In this document: positions 17,620 to 25,568 of the stretch, piece by piece | Layout of the letters: the number at the start of each line of letters is the position of its first letter | How positions within the stretch are numbered: position 1 is the first letter of the stretch | Origin: Fredinandcohnia quinoae | GTDB lineage: Bacteria; Bacillota; Bacilli; Bacillales; Bacillaceae_L | Length of the DNA stretch: 52,374 nucleotides | Assembly (NCBI RefSeq): GCF_022427965.1 | Contig: NZ_JAKTTI010000031.1 | Span: 1 to 52,374 of the forward strand | Reading direction: 5' to 3' | Position numbers and translations under genes: made by a program | Notes under the pieces: generated by a model | What the model was told of the DNA's origin: nothing | Databases searched by the model: none | What the model saw: only the letters and a program-made list of their open reading frames with translations

Positions 17620-18309
17620 ATGATTATAGAGATAATCGCGCAAAATGTTGAGGATGCTGTGAGTGCCGAAAAAAATGGTGCCGATAGACTTGAGCTTGTT
17701 ACAGCTATGACTGAAGGGGGCTTAACACCTTCATTTGGAACGGTTAAACAGGTTGTGAATAGTGTTAAGATTCCTGTTCGGGTAATGGTTCGTCCACATG
17801 GCTACTCTTTTGTATATTCTGATGAGGATAAACAGGTAATAATCGAGGATATAAGGGAAATTAAGGAAATAGGTGCTGCAGGTATTGTGTTTGGATCTTT
17901 AACTGAAGATGGAAATATCGATGAAGAATTTCTACAAAAAGTGATTGATGCAGCGGATGGAATGGAGATTGCATTCCATCGGGCGATAGATGATACCAAA
18001 GACCAATTGGCAGCGTTTGAATTGCTTCAGAAATACTCTGATTCCATTCATTCAATCTTGACTTCAGGAGGTAAGCCAACAGCTCTTGCTGGTATGGAGA
18101 ATCTTGAAGAAATGATCACACGATCCAATGAGAAGCCTTCTCCAACAATTTTGCCTGGTTCAGGATTGTCTCTTCAAAATATTGCAGAGATACATAGCAA
18201 ATTACATGCGAAAGAATATCATTTTGGTTCAGCTGTAAGAGTGAATGGAAAATTTAGCGAACCAATTGATGGGATTATTATTAAACAAATTAGAGAGATA
18301 GTTGGTTAA
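17620..18309 (+). CDS. cutC: CutC family protein
   Basis: A 229-residue TIM-barrel protein of the CutC family, historically linked to copper tolerance, though the biochemical role is unproven. Family motifs are IIAQNVEDAVSAEKNGADRLEL, GGLTPSFG, VMVRPHGYSFVYS, FHRAIDDT, LTSGG and ILPGSGL. Length is normal. ATG 17620 follows AGAGGGAT at normal spacing; an ATG at 17602 lacks a site. It is 26 bp after the DUF1648 gene, probably cotranscribed. No copper-responsive operator is obvious. Confidence 0.9.
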   Translation: MIIEIIAQNVEDAVSAEKNGADRLELVTAMTEGGLTPSFGTVKQVVNSVKIPVRVMVRPHGYSFVYSDEDKQVIIEDIREIKEIGAAGIVFGSLTEDGNIDEEFLQKVIDAADGMEIAFHRAIDDTKDQLAAFELLQKYSDSIHSILTSGGKPTALAGMENLEEMITRSNEKPSPTILPGSGLSLQNIAEIHSKLHAKEYHFGSAVRVNGKFSEPIDGIIIKQIREIVG

Positions 18310-18332
18310 GTGTCATTTGATCTTGTTTTTCA

Positions 18333-18364
18333 AACCCTCATTTTAACATGAGGGTTATATTTTT
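18333..18364 (+). terminator. Intrinsic terminator after cutC
   Basis: AACCCTCAT (18333-18341) pairs with ATGAGGGTT (18348-18356), followed by ATATTTTT. Confidence 0.85.
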
Positions 18365-18421
18365 GTATGCTCTCTGATATGAAAAATGCTAAAATATCAG
18401 GGAAGAGGATGTGGAAAATAT

Positions 18422-19003
18422 ATGAAAAAGAAGAGGTTGTTATTTGTGTTTGGGTTTCTCATTATTTTTGGTCTAATTTATGTAGGTTCCATTCATAATA
18501 AAATTAGTCGATCAATCAAAGTGGAAGTACCAAACAATGCAGACTATCTCATTATCCTTGGTGCTAAGGTAAATGGGAACATTCCTTCATTATCCCTTTC
18601 ATATCGAATTAATACAGCGGCAGAATATTTACTTAATAACCCGAATACGATTGCAATTGCTTCTGGTGGAATGGGGCCAGGTGAAACAATTACAGAAGCT
18701 GAAGCTATTCAAAATGGGCTTATTGCTAAAGGGATAGATGAATCTAGAATATTTTTAGAGGACAGATCTACAAGTACATATGAGAATGTTTCATTTTCAA
18801 AATCATTCATTCCTAATGATGCACAACAAGGGATAATTGTAACAAATGATTATCACGTGTATAGAGCTGTTCAAATTGCAGGAGATGCAGATTTACATGT
18901 TGCTGGTCTAGCTGCGGATACTCCAAAGGTGACAATCGTTAAAGCGTATATAAGAGAGTACTTGGCAGTAACGAAATACTATTTACAAAAATACATATTT
19001 TAA
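18422..19003 (+). CDS. YdcF/SanA-like DUF218 protein
   Basis: A 193-residue membrane-anchored protein. Basic MKKKR plus a helix (LLFVFGFLIIFGLIYVG) anchors it. The DUF218 domain follows: ADYLIILGAKVNGNIPS, LSYRINTAAEYL, ASGGMGPGE, EAEAI, EDRSTSTYENV, VTNDYHVYRA. This fold is implicated in cell-envelope or undecaprenyl metabolism (SanA, ElyC), with no firm enzyme activity. ATG 18422 is the only start giving the basic N-terminus; its ribosome site (GAGGATGTGG) is slightly far. It ends at a strong bidirectional terminator. Confidence 0.82.
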   Translation: MKKKRLLFVFGFLIIFGLIYVGSIHNKISRSIKVEVPNNADYLIILGAKVNGNIPSLSLSYRINTAAEYLLNNPNTIAIASGGMGPGETITEAEAIQNGLIAKGIDESRIFLEDRSTSTYENVSFSKSFIPNDAQQGIIVTNDYHVYRAVQIAGDADLHVAGLAADTPKVTIVKAYIREYLAVTKYYLQKYIF

Positions 19004-19014
19004 ATTGATAAAGA

Positions 19015-19041
19015 GAAGAACCTTCAAAAAGAAGGTTCTTC
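19015..19041. terminator. Bidirectional intrinsic terminator
   Basis: GAAGAACCTTC (19015-19025) pairs perfectly with GAAGGTTCTTC (19031-19041) around an A5 loop. It lies between the convergent ydcF-like and glcF genes. Confidence 0.8.
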
Positions 19042-19048
19042 CTTAGAA

Positions 19049-20371
19049 TTATTCACCGACTGCTTCCAACAACAAATCAACGATATGAACAGCCCGCATT
19101 TTTTCAGATAAGCCTTCACGTTCAATTCCTAACTTCATTTGTAAAAGGCAACCAGGGTTTGCGGTGACAATTGTTTTGGCATCTGTTGCCTTAACATTCT
19201 CCATTTTCGAATCAAGAATTTGCATCGACATTTCAGATTCTACAATGTTATAAATACCCGCAGAACCACAACAGCTGTCTGCATTTTTCATTTCACAGAA
19301 CGTTGTATTTTGAATAGCTTCTAGTAATTTTCTTGGTTCAGCTGCTGTCTTCATCACATTACGTAAGTGGCAGGAATCCTGATAGGTGATGATTTGGATA
19401 GGTAGTTTGAGTTCTCTTTTATGAAACTCTAACTCTACTAAAATAGCCGAAATATCTTTTGTTTTATTTTTAAAGGAAATTGCGCGTTCAGCCCATACAG
19501 GATCATCCTTAAGTAAATGGTCATAATCTACAAGAAATGCACCACATCCACCAGCATTCGTTATAATGTAATCTGCTCCTATTTCTTCAAATGCTGCAAT
19601 ATTCCGTTTGGCTAATTCCTTCGCACCATCTTTTTCACCACTATGGGCATGTAAGGCACCACAACATGCTTGAGATTTTGGAATAACGATTTCACAGCCT
19701 GCAATTTGAAGAAGTTTCATCGTTGCATCATTTGTTTTCATAAACATTGTGTCCATAAGACAACCTGAGAAAAAGGCTACCTTTTTCTTTTTGGCTCCGA
19801 TTGGTTCTAAATGTTCAGGGCGATTTTTCATTTCTTTTCCTGTCGGCACCCGAGGAAGTACTTTTTCCATTGATGCTAAGCTTTCTGGAAAAAGTTTCAT
19901 TATTCCCGATTTACGAGCTACCTTTTGCATTCCTGACCGCTGGTACACACTGAGAAGCCCGGTAAGAGTTCTCATTCGATTTTGATGAGGAAAAAGACCT
20001 TCAAATACTGTTTTCCGGATCACACGAACAGGTAGAGAATGTTTTTTATTTTGATTAACGATATCTCTTGCTTCTTCTAGGAGCTGGCCATAATTGACCC
20101 CAGAAGGGCAAACCGGTTCACAGGCACGACAGCCTAAACACATATTTAGAGACTTCTCAAAATCCTCATCAGGCTCAATTAACCCATCAACAACTGCCTT
20201 CATTAGTGCGATCCGACCACGAGGAGAATGTGACTCTTGGAATCCTGATTCAATATAGGTTGGGCATGTTGGAAGACAGAAGCCACAACGCATACAATTT
20301 AATAACTCATCTTCATTCATTCGAGATTTAAATTCTTTTTGTATCTGCTCTTGCTCTTTTATAGTTGTCAT
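19049..20371 (-). CDS. glcF: Glycolate oxidase iron-sulfur subunit GlcF (YsfD-like)
   Basis: A 440-residue electron-transfer subunit of glycolate oxidase. The N-terminal ferredoxin part has two 4Fe-4S motifs, CMRCGFCLPTCPTY and CLGCRACEPVCPSG. The C-terminal half has two Cys-rich CCG domains (SQACCGALHAHSG, ADSCCGSAG), as in heterodisulfide-reductase-type subunits. It partners GlcD to oxidise glycolate to glyoxylate, passing electrons to the respiratory chain. Its ATG overlaps the glcD stop (ATGA), indicating translational coupling. Order regulator-glcD-glcF matches B. subtilis ysfB-ysfC-ysfD. Confidence 0.92.
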   Translation of the reverse strand: MTTIKEQEQIQKEFKSRMNEDELLNCMRCGFCLPTCPTYIESGFQESHSPRGRIALMKAVVDGLIEPDEDFEKSLNMCLGCRACEPVCPSGVNYGQLLEEARDIVNQNKKHSLPVRVIRKTVFEGLFPHQNRMRTLTGLLSVYQRSGMQKVARKSGIMKLFPESLASMEKVLPRVPTGKEMKNRPEHLEPIGAKKKKVAFFSGCLMDTMFMKTNDATMKLLQIAGCEIVIPKSQACCGALHAHSGEKDGAKELAKRNIAAFEEIGADYIITNAGGCGAFLVDYDHLLKDDPVWAERAISFKNKTKDISAILVELEFHKRELKLPIQIITYQDSCHLRNVMKTAAEPRKLLEAIQNTTFCEMKNADSCCGSAGIYNIVESEMSMQILDSKMENVKATDAKTIVTANPGCLLQMKLGIEREGLSEKMRAVHIVDLLLEAVGE

Positions 20372-21780
20372 TTTGATACCACCACACGTTTTCGAGAATC
20401 CTTTGCAAATACTTTCCCAGGATTCATGATGTTATTCGGATCAAGCCCTATTTTGATCGCTTTCATTGCATCGATTCCCGCAGCACCTAGCTTCATTTCT
20501 AGATATGGTGCTTTCATGACACCAACACCATGCTCACCAGTTATTGTGCCCCCTAGATCAATTGCCTTAGCAAAAATCTCCTCAAATGCTTTTTCAACCC
20601 GTTCGATTTCATCAAGATTTCGAACATCGGTTAAACAAGTGGGGTGTAAGTTCCCATCACCTGCATGGCCAAATGTACAAATACGAAGATCATATTTTTG
20701 GGCAATTTCTTCAATCGCTTTCACCATTTTTGCAATTTCAGAACGTGGAACTGTAGCATCCTCTAAGATTGTTGTTGGCTTAAGTCTAGCAAGTGCGGAT
20801 AATGCAGAACGACGGGCTGTGCGAAGAGCCTCAGCTTCTTCTTCGGATTCAGCCGCTTTCACGGATACTGCATCCTCTGACTTACATATTTCTACAATTC
20901 TATCAATATCCCTTGTTACAACCTCTTCTGGACCATCTTGTTCAATGAGGAGGATTGCTTTTACATCGGTTGGTAGCCCAATTTGAGCAAATGCCTCAAC
21001 TGCTTCAATTGTTGGCTGGTCGAGAAACTCGAGAGTAGTCGGGATGATTTTATTCGCAATAATTTTTGAAACTGTTTTTGCAGCAGCTTCAAGATCTTGA
21101 TATTGTGCAAGAATCGTTTTCTTAGTTTCAGGCAGCGGAATGAGCTTGAGTGTTGCTTCTGTTATAATTCCAAGCGTTCCTTCAGAGCCAACGAATAGAC
21201 GAGTCAAATCATAGCCAGCAACATCTTTCGCAAGCTTTCCGCCGGTACGGATAATCTCACCATTTGCTAGGACAATTTCAAGAGCTATTACATAATCCCT
21301 TGTTACACCATACTTTAAGCCACGCAGCCCTCCCGAGTTTTCATTAATATTTCCACCAATTGTGGAGATCTTCATTGAGCTAGGGTCTGGTGGATAAAAT
21401 AAACCTTTTGCTTCAACTGCCTTTGTTAAATCAAGTGTAATAACACCTGGTTGAACTGTTACGGTTAAATTTTCCTCATCAATTTCAACAATTTTATTGA
21501 GAAGTTTGAATAAAAGAACGATACCTCCTTCTGTTGGACATGTTCCTGCGCAAAGATTAGTCCCAGAGCCACGAGGTACGATTGGAATATTGTATTCATT
21601 ACATACCTGTACAATCTTTGATATCTCCTCTTTATTGCGTGGAGAAATGACTGCATCAGGCATTGCTTGAAATTGAGGAGTTGCATCATATGAATATACA
21701 AGTCTTCCAGTCTTGGAATCATCATAGTTATCCGAACCCACGATATTTATAAAAATTTGTCTAGCCTCATTTGTTATCAT
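20368..21780 (-). CDS. glcD: Glycolate oxidase FAD subunit GlcD (YsfC-like)
   Basis: A 470-residue FAD-linked oxidase of the VAO/PCMH fold. FAD-binding motifs PRGSGTNLCAGTCP, NGGLRGLKYG-like NENSGGLRGLKYGVT and GSEGTLGIITE are present, as is the C-terminal GHAGDGNLHP and GEHGVG pair that binds substrate and flavin. It oxidises glycolate (or D-lactate-like 2-hydroxyacids) with GlcF. ATG 21780 follows GGAGGCGGG; an upstream ATG at 21816 lacks such a site. Length equals that of B. subtilis YsfC. No separate glcE is present, as expected for the bacillar two-subunit form. Confidence 0.92.
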   Translation of the reverse strand: MITNEARQIFINIVGSDNYDDSKTGRLVYSYDATPQFQAMPDAVISPRNKEEISKIVQVCNEYNIPIVPRGSGTNLCAGTCPTEGGIVLLFKLLNKIVEIDEENLTVTVQPGVITLDLTKAVEAKGLFYPPDPSSMKISTIGGNINENSGGLRGLKYGVTRDYVIALEIVLANGEIIRTGGKLAKDVAGYDLTRLFVGSEGTLGIITEATLKLIPLPETKKTILAQYQDLEAAAKTVSKIIANKIIPTTLEFLDQPTIEAVEAFAQIGLPTDVKAILLIEQDGPEEVVTRDIDRIVEICKSEDAVSVKAAESEEEAEALRTARRSALSALARLKPTTILEDATVPRSEIAKMVKAIEEIAQKYDLRICTFGHAGDGNLHPTCLTDVRNLDEIERVEKAFEEIFAKAIDLGGTITGEHGVGVMKAPYLEMKLGAAGIDAMKAIKIGLDPNNIMNPGKVFAKDSRKRVVVSK

Positions 21781-21816
21781 TTTCCCGCCTCCAGTATAAG
21801 TACTTATATATAGCAT

Positions 21817-21839
21817 AAAAAAAAGCGGAAAAATCCGCT
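21817..21839 (-). terminator. Intrinsic terminator after the CdaR-type regulator
   Basis: AGCGGA (21834-21839 read on minus) pairs with TCCGCT (21824-21829), followed on the minus strand by eight Ts. It insulates glcD from the regulator. Confidence 0.75.
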
Positions 21840-21873
21840 ATAGATAAAGCTACAAAAATATAGTGATAAAAGT

Positions 21874-22983
21874 TTAAATTTTTGGATGTTGCTCTAAAAA
21901 GAGTAGTGAAATATGTAATGTCGATAAATCAACGAAGCTACGTGGGTCAAGACCGGTCATTTCCTCAACCTTTTTCAATCGATAATGTAACGTATTTACA
22001 TGAATATGAAGAAAATCGGCGGTATTTTTGATTGATTGGTTTTCATTGATAAAAGTTTGAAGTGTTTCAATTAATACTTTTTCAGATAAAAGAGTACCTA
22101 TTGTCCTATTAATAAATTCTTGTCTATTTTCCTGACTGATTTCTTGTAGGAGCATTTCTAATTTTAGTTCATCATCAAAGGTAATTGTGTTGTTACGTTT
22201 TGCAACGATTAATGCACGTTCAGCTTGATTAAATGATTGTAGAATATGATGCGCAAATACCACTTTACCAACTCCAAAAGAAAGCAATACATCATATTCT
22301 ATTTCCATTTGCGATTTCAATTGTTGAAGAATGTTTTCAAGCTTCTTTTTAGGTTGTTCGGGAAAAATTAGTAAAAGACGGTTATTCCCCCAACGCACAT
22401 AAATATTTATATCCTCTGAATGATTTCTTTGCTGAAATTGATTCCAAATACTTCTTTCATTACTATTTGTTGATGTGTCGATCTGGACGAGTATCACTTG
22501 GCGACCAATAGAAAGATCAATGCCTAGTACATCAGCACGATTTCTAAATTCAGATGTGAATTCTTTTGAATGTAGCCAATCAAATACAAATGCTTCAAGT
22601 ACACGAGAACCCCATTCTATCTGTTCAGCATAATAGCTTTCCTGTATAAGGAGTTCAGTCATTTTTTTTAATAACTCACCATAATGCGAAACGTTCTCGG
22701 GCTCACCAGTAATCCCGATTACACCCACAACTTTATTTTGGAATTGGACAGGAAGATTAATCCCAGACTTAACACCACGCAATGATTTTTCCATCTCTGT
22801 CGTAATAATCAGATTTCCGCTTTGTCGTCGACTAGCTAATAGGGCACCCTCATGAAATGCTCCAAGTCTATCAGCATTTGTACTTGCAATAATCGTCCCT
22901 GAAGTATCAACGATAATTATATCCTCATCAATTAATTTACGGACCTCTTGAATAATTTTTTTTGCAAGTGAAGGTAATAACAT
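21874..22983 (-). CDS. CdaR-family transcriptional regulator (YsfB-like)
   Basis: A 369-residue regulator. The N-terminal sugar-diacid-recognition domain (residues about 1-135; LLPSLAKKIIQEVRKLIDEDI, then GTIIASTNADRLG and GVIGITGEP) binds a carboxylate ligand. A GGDEF-like CdaR middle domain follows. The C-terminal HTH_30 helix-turn-helix (TADFLHIHVNTLHYRLKKVEEMTG) binds DNA. It lies directly upstream of glcDF on the same strand, as ysfB does before ysfCD, so it probably activates glycolate use. ATG 22983 follows GGAGGTC at 7 bp; an earlier ATG at 23016 has no site. Confidence 0.9.
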   Translation of the reverse strand: MLLPSLAKKIIQEVRKLIDEDIIIVDTSGTIIASTNADRLGAFHEGALLASRRQSGNLIITTEMEKSLRGVKSGINLPVQFQNKVVGVIGITGEPENVSHYGELLKKMTELLIQESYYAEQIEWGSRVLEAFVFDWLHSKEFTSEFRNRADVLGIDLSIGRQVILVQIDTSTNSNERSIWNQFQQRNHSEDINIYVRWGNNRLLLIFPEQPKKKLENILQQLKSQMEIEYDVLLSFGVGKVVFAHHILQSFNQAERALIVAKRNNTITFDDELKLEMLLQEISQENRQEFINRTIGTLLSEKVLIETLQTFINENQSIKNTADFLHIHVNTLHYRLKKVEEMTGLDPRSFVDLSTLHISLLFLEQHPKI

Positions 22984-23065
22984 TAAGAAGACCTCCGATA
23001 TTTGGATAATATTCATTCTAGCATTTTTAAAAATAAGAGAGTAGATTCATGTTATAATGTTCAGG

Positions 23066-23093
23066 TTGTTCTTTCAAATTTGTGATTTATAAT
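23066..23093 (+). promoter_or_regulatory. Probable SigA promoter of mnmH
   Basis: TTGTTC (23066-23071), 16-bp spacer, perfect TATAAT (23088-23093), about 60 bp before the start. Confidence 0.5.
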
Positions 23094-23156
23094 AGTGATA
23101 TATCTTTAGTATGAATTGTATGTAGGTAGAAGGCAATATTTGAAAAGGCGGAGAAA

Positions 23157-24212
23157 ATGATGTTTCAAGACATATCAGTAGAACAATTCTTACAAAAACA
23201 GAAAAATGATGAATTAGTGCTAGTTGATGTTAGATCTCCCTCAGAATTTAAAGAGGCTACAATCCCTGGTAGTGTGAATATTCCATTCTTTACTGATGAG
23301 GAACGCGCTGAAATCGGTACCATATATAAGCAAGTGAGCATAGATGCTGCAAAGGAGCGGGGGCTTGAAATTATCTCAGTTAAGCTTCCCGATTTTATTA
23401 GGTCTTTCCAACAAATTGATGGAGAAAAAGGAATCTTTTGTTGGAGGGGAGGAATGAGAAGTAAAACTTCAGCTACCCTCCTTGCATTAATGGGAATACA
23501 CTCATACCGCTTAGTAGGAGGAATTCACGCCTATCGAAAGTGGATCGTGGAAACTTTAGATGATCTAGGGCAGGAATTTTTGCCAGAGGCTTATGTTCTT
23601 AATGGTTATACAGGAACAGGAAAGACTATGATTTTGAATCATCTTGCAAATGAGGGCTATCCTGTTTTGGATTTAGAGAAAATGGCGAATCACCGCGGAT
23701 CGGTATTCGGACAAATTGGGTTAAAACCCCATAATCAAAAAATGTTCGATATTATGTTTGTACAGGACGCACTTAAGTACAAACAATCTCCTTTAGTATT
23801 ATTTGAGGCAGAGAGCAAGCGAATTGGTAGGACAGTACTCCCTGACTTCCTATTAAAAAAGAAAGATGAAGGTATTCAAATTTTTATTAAGATGCCTATC
23901 GAGGAAAGAGTAAACCACATCATCGAAGATTATCGCCCATGGGAACATCATAAGGAATGCATGGAGGCCTTTGATCGAATCAAAAAACGAATCCATACCC
24001 CAATTGCAGCGGCAATTGAGGCTTCTTTAGAGAATGAGGATTTCCAAACTGCTGTAAGGTTACTTTTGGAGTTTTACTATGACCCACGCTATAAATATAC
24101 GGCGGTTCAACATCCTGAGGATCGTAATATTATAATTGAGGCAAAAAATGTTGATGATGCTGTACAAGTAATTAAGGGAATTATTAAAGAGAAACTGCCT
24201 TCTTTAAAATAG
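23157..24212 (+). CDS. mnmH: tRNA 2-selenouridine synthase MnmH (SelU)
   Basis: A 351-residue two-domain enzyme. The N-terminal rhodanese domain carries the catalytic Cys in CWRGGMRSKT (near residue 98). The C-terminal P-loop domain has GYTGTGKT (near residue 150) and NHRGSVFG. MnmH converts 2-thiouridine at the tRNA wobble position through geranyl-2-thiouridine to 2-selenouridine, using selenophosphate from SelD. No selD or other selenium gene is in this window. ATG 23157 follows AAAGGCGGAG. It is divergent from the CdaR-type regulator. The assignment by motifs and length is firm; active selenium use depends on genes elsewhere. Confidence 0.93.
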   Translation: MMFQDISVEQFLQKQKNDELVLVDVRSPSEFKEATIPGSVNIPFFTDEERAEIGTIYKQVSIDAAKERGLEIISVKLPDFIRSFQQIDGEKGIFCWRGGMRSKTSATLLALMGIHSYRLVGGIHAYRKWIVETLDDLGQEFLPEAYVLNGYTGTGKTMILNHLANEGYPVLDLEKMANHRGSVFGQIGLKPHNQKMFDIMFVQDALKYKQSPLVLFEAESKRIGRTVLPDFLLKKKDEGIQIFIKMPIEERVNHIIEDYRPWEHHKECMEAFDRIKKRIHTPIAAAIEASLENEDFQTAVRLLLEFYYDPRYKYTAVQHPEDRNIIIEAKNVDDAVQVIKGIIKEKLPSLK

Positions 24213-24317
24213 ATGTACGATTTTTGATAGTCTCTCAAATTTTTTCGTATATACGGACATAAAAGTCAATATTCGACGAAATATTTATCGAAACGAAAAA
24301 TAAGGGGGAAGAAGTTT

Positions 24318-25526
24318 ATGAAAAAAGTAAAATTCACAAAATCTGTCACAAGAGGTGTTATGGCATCTGCACTTATTTTTTCATTAGGTACAAGTGCAGC
24401 TTTTGCAGATGGGGAAGTTACTGATCAAGCTGATACTACAGTTTCACAGGAAAATGGTACTACGGATGTGACCAATGTATCTGATGAGGTAATTTCAAAT
24501 GAAGAAACAGTCGTTAAAGAAGAAACATTACCTGAAGATACTATAGTTGATGAAGAACAAACTGAAGATACTATAGTTGATGAAGAACAAACTGAAGATA
24601 CTATAGTTGACGAAGAACAATCAGAAGAAGCAGACGTAGTAGTGGATCAAGGGGAAGAAACTAATGAGCCATCATTAGTACCTGGGGATTTCTTCTACTT
24701 CGTGAAAATTATGGCAGAGAAAATTCGTCTTGCTGTAACCATTGATGATTATAAGGAAGCTCGTCTTCTAGCAAATTTTACTGCTGAACGAATTGCTGAG
24801 GCAAATGTTCTATTTGCCGACGGGAAGACAGAAGAAGCAGAAAAACTTCTGAAAGAGGCAATTGCCACACAGGAGCAGGCAGCTGAAACTCTTGCTGATT
24901 CTGATGAAATGAATGGGGAAGAGGTAGAATCAGTAGAAGAAACAAACGATGAAAGTACTTCTGAAGAGAAGGTTGTAGAGGATGTAGCACCAGAAATTGA
25001 AGATGAAGTACAGAGTAAGCTCGCGCATAATATTGATGCATTGGCAGCAGCTTTAACAAAAATAGAAAATCCGAAGGCTCAACAGGCTTTAATGAAAAAT
25101 ATCCAAAAGTCATTTGCAAAATTAGATAAAAAGCTTGAGAAACTTGAAAGAAAATCAACAAAATTTGTAGCAAAGGAAGACGACAAACTAGATAGTGCAG
25201 AAGGAACTGAAGAAACGATTACAGACACTGATGCTGAAGACAATGTAGAAGTTGTCCAAACAGATAATGGAGCAGTTGTTGAAGAAGATGACATTAATAT
25301 AACTGAAGAGAAAACAGAGTTGGCTCCACAAATCAAAACAAAGAAAGCTAAAGCAGAAGAGAAGAAAGTAGTTCAAGTAGAAAAGATTGAAAAGAAGCGT
25401 CCTGACGTACAAAAAAATGAACATTCGCAACTAAAGGAAGTAAAAAAGGATAAAGAAAAGAAGCAGCAATCTAATAACGGTCAGGAAAAAAAGAACGAGA
25501 ATCATAAAGCAAAAGATAAAGAGTAA
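24318..25526 (+). CDS. Secreted acidic DUF5667-like protein with tandem repeats
   Basis: A 402-residue exported protein. The signal peptide (about 1-31, ending SAAFA) leads to a Thr/Glu-rich acidic region holding three 10-residue tandem repeats EDTIVDEEQT (24532-24621). The DUF5667-type domain starts at PGDFFYFVKIMAEKIRLAVTIDDYKEARLLANF-like sequence near residue 117 (shown in part: PGDFFYFVKIMAEKI, ARLLANFTAERIAEA). A second predicted helical segment and a very Lys/Glu-rich C-terminus (EKKQQSNNGQEKKNENHK) follow. No LPXTG anchor or hydrophobic C-terminal helix is present. Function is unknown; the charged tail suggests wall binding. Monocistronic, with a strong terminator. Confidence 0.78.
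   Translation: MKKVKFTKSVTRGVMASALIFSLGTSAAFADGEVTDQADTTVSQENGTTDVTNVSDEVISNEETVVKEETLPEDTIVDEEQTEDTIVDEEQTEDTIVDEEQSEEADVVVDQGEETNEPSLVPGDFFYFVKIMAEKIRLAVTIDDYKEARLLANFTAERIAEANVLFADGKTEEAEKLLKEAIATQEQAAETLADSDEMNGEEVESVEETNDESTSEEKVVEDVAPEIEDEVQSKLAHNIDALAAALTKIENPKAQQALMKNIQKSFAKLDKKLEKLERKSTKFVAKEDDKLDSAEGTEETITDTDAEDNVEVVQTDNGAVVEEDDINITEEKTELAPQIKTKKAKAEEKKVVQVEKIEKKRPDVQKNEHSQLKEVKKDKEKKQQSNNGQEKKNENHKAKDKE
24532..24621 (+). repeat. Three tandem 30-bp repeats inside a coding region
   Basis: Units at 24532-24561, 24562-24591 and 24592-24621. The first two are identical; the third differs at two bases. Being a multiple of three, copy-number changes keep the frame and alter the length of the acidic linker. 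Confidence 0.95.
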
Positions 25527-25531
25527 AAAGA

Positions 25532-25563
25532 AAAACCAATCCGATTTTGGATTGGTTTTATTC
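25532..25563. terminator. Bidirectional intrinsic terminator
   Basis: AAAACCAATCC (25532-25542) pairs with GGATTGGTTTT (25549-25559). T-rich sequence follows on the plus strand and TTTTTCTTTTTAC on the minus strand. It separates convergent genes. Confidence 0.88.
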
Positions 25564-25568
25564 TATGC

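Noticed and set aside
20339-20986. Long open frame on the plus strand opposite glcD
   Set aside because: It is Ser/Ile/Ala-rich with no domain, and lies antisense to a well-conserved gene. It is a codon-bias shadow.
24532-24621. Possible CRISPR-like array
   Set aside because: The 30-bp units are directly abutting with no spacers and lie in frame in a coding region.
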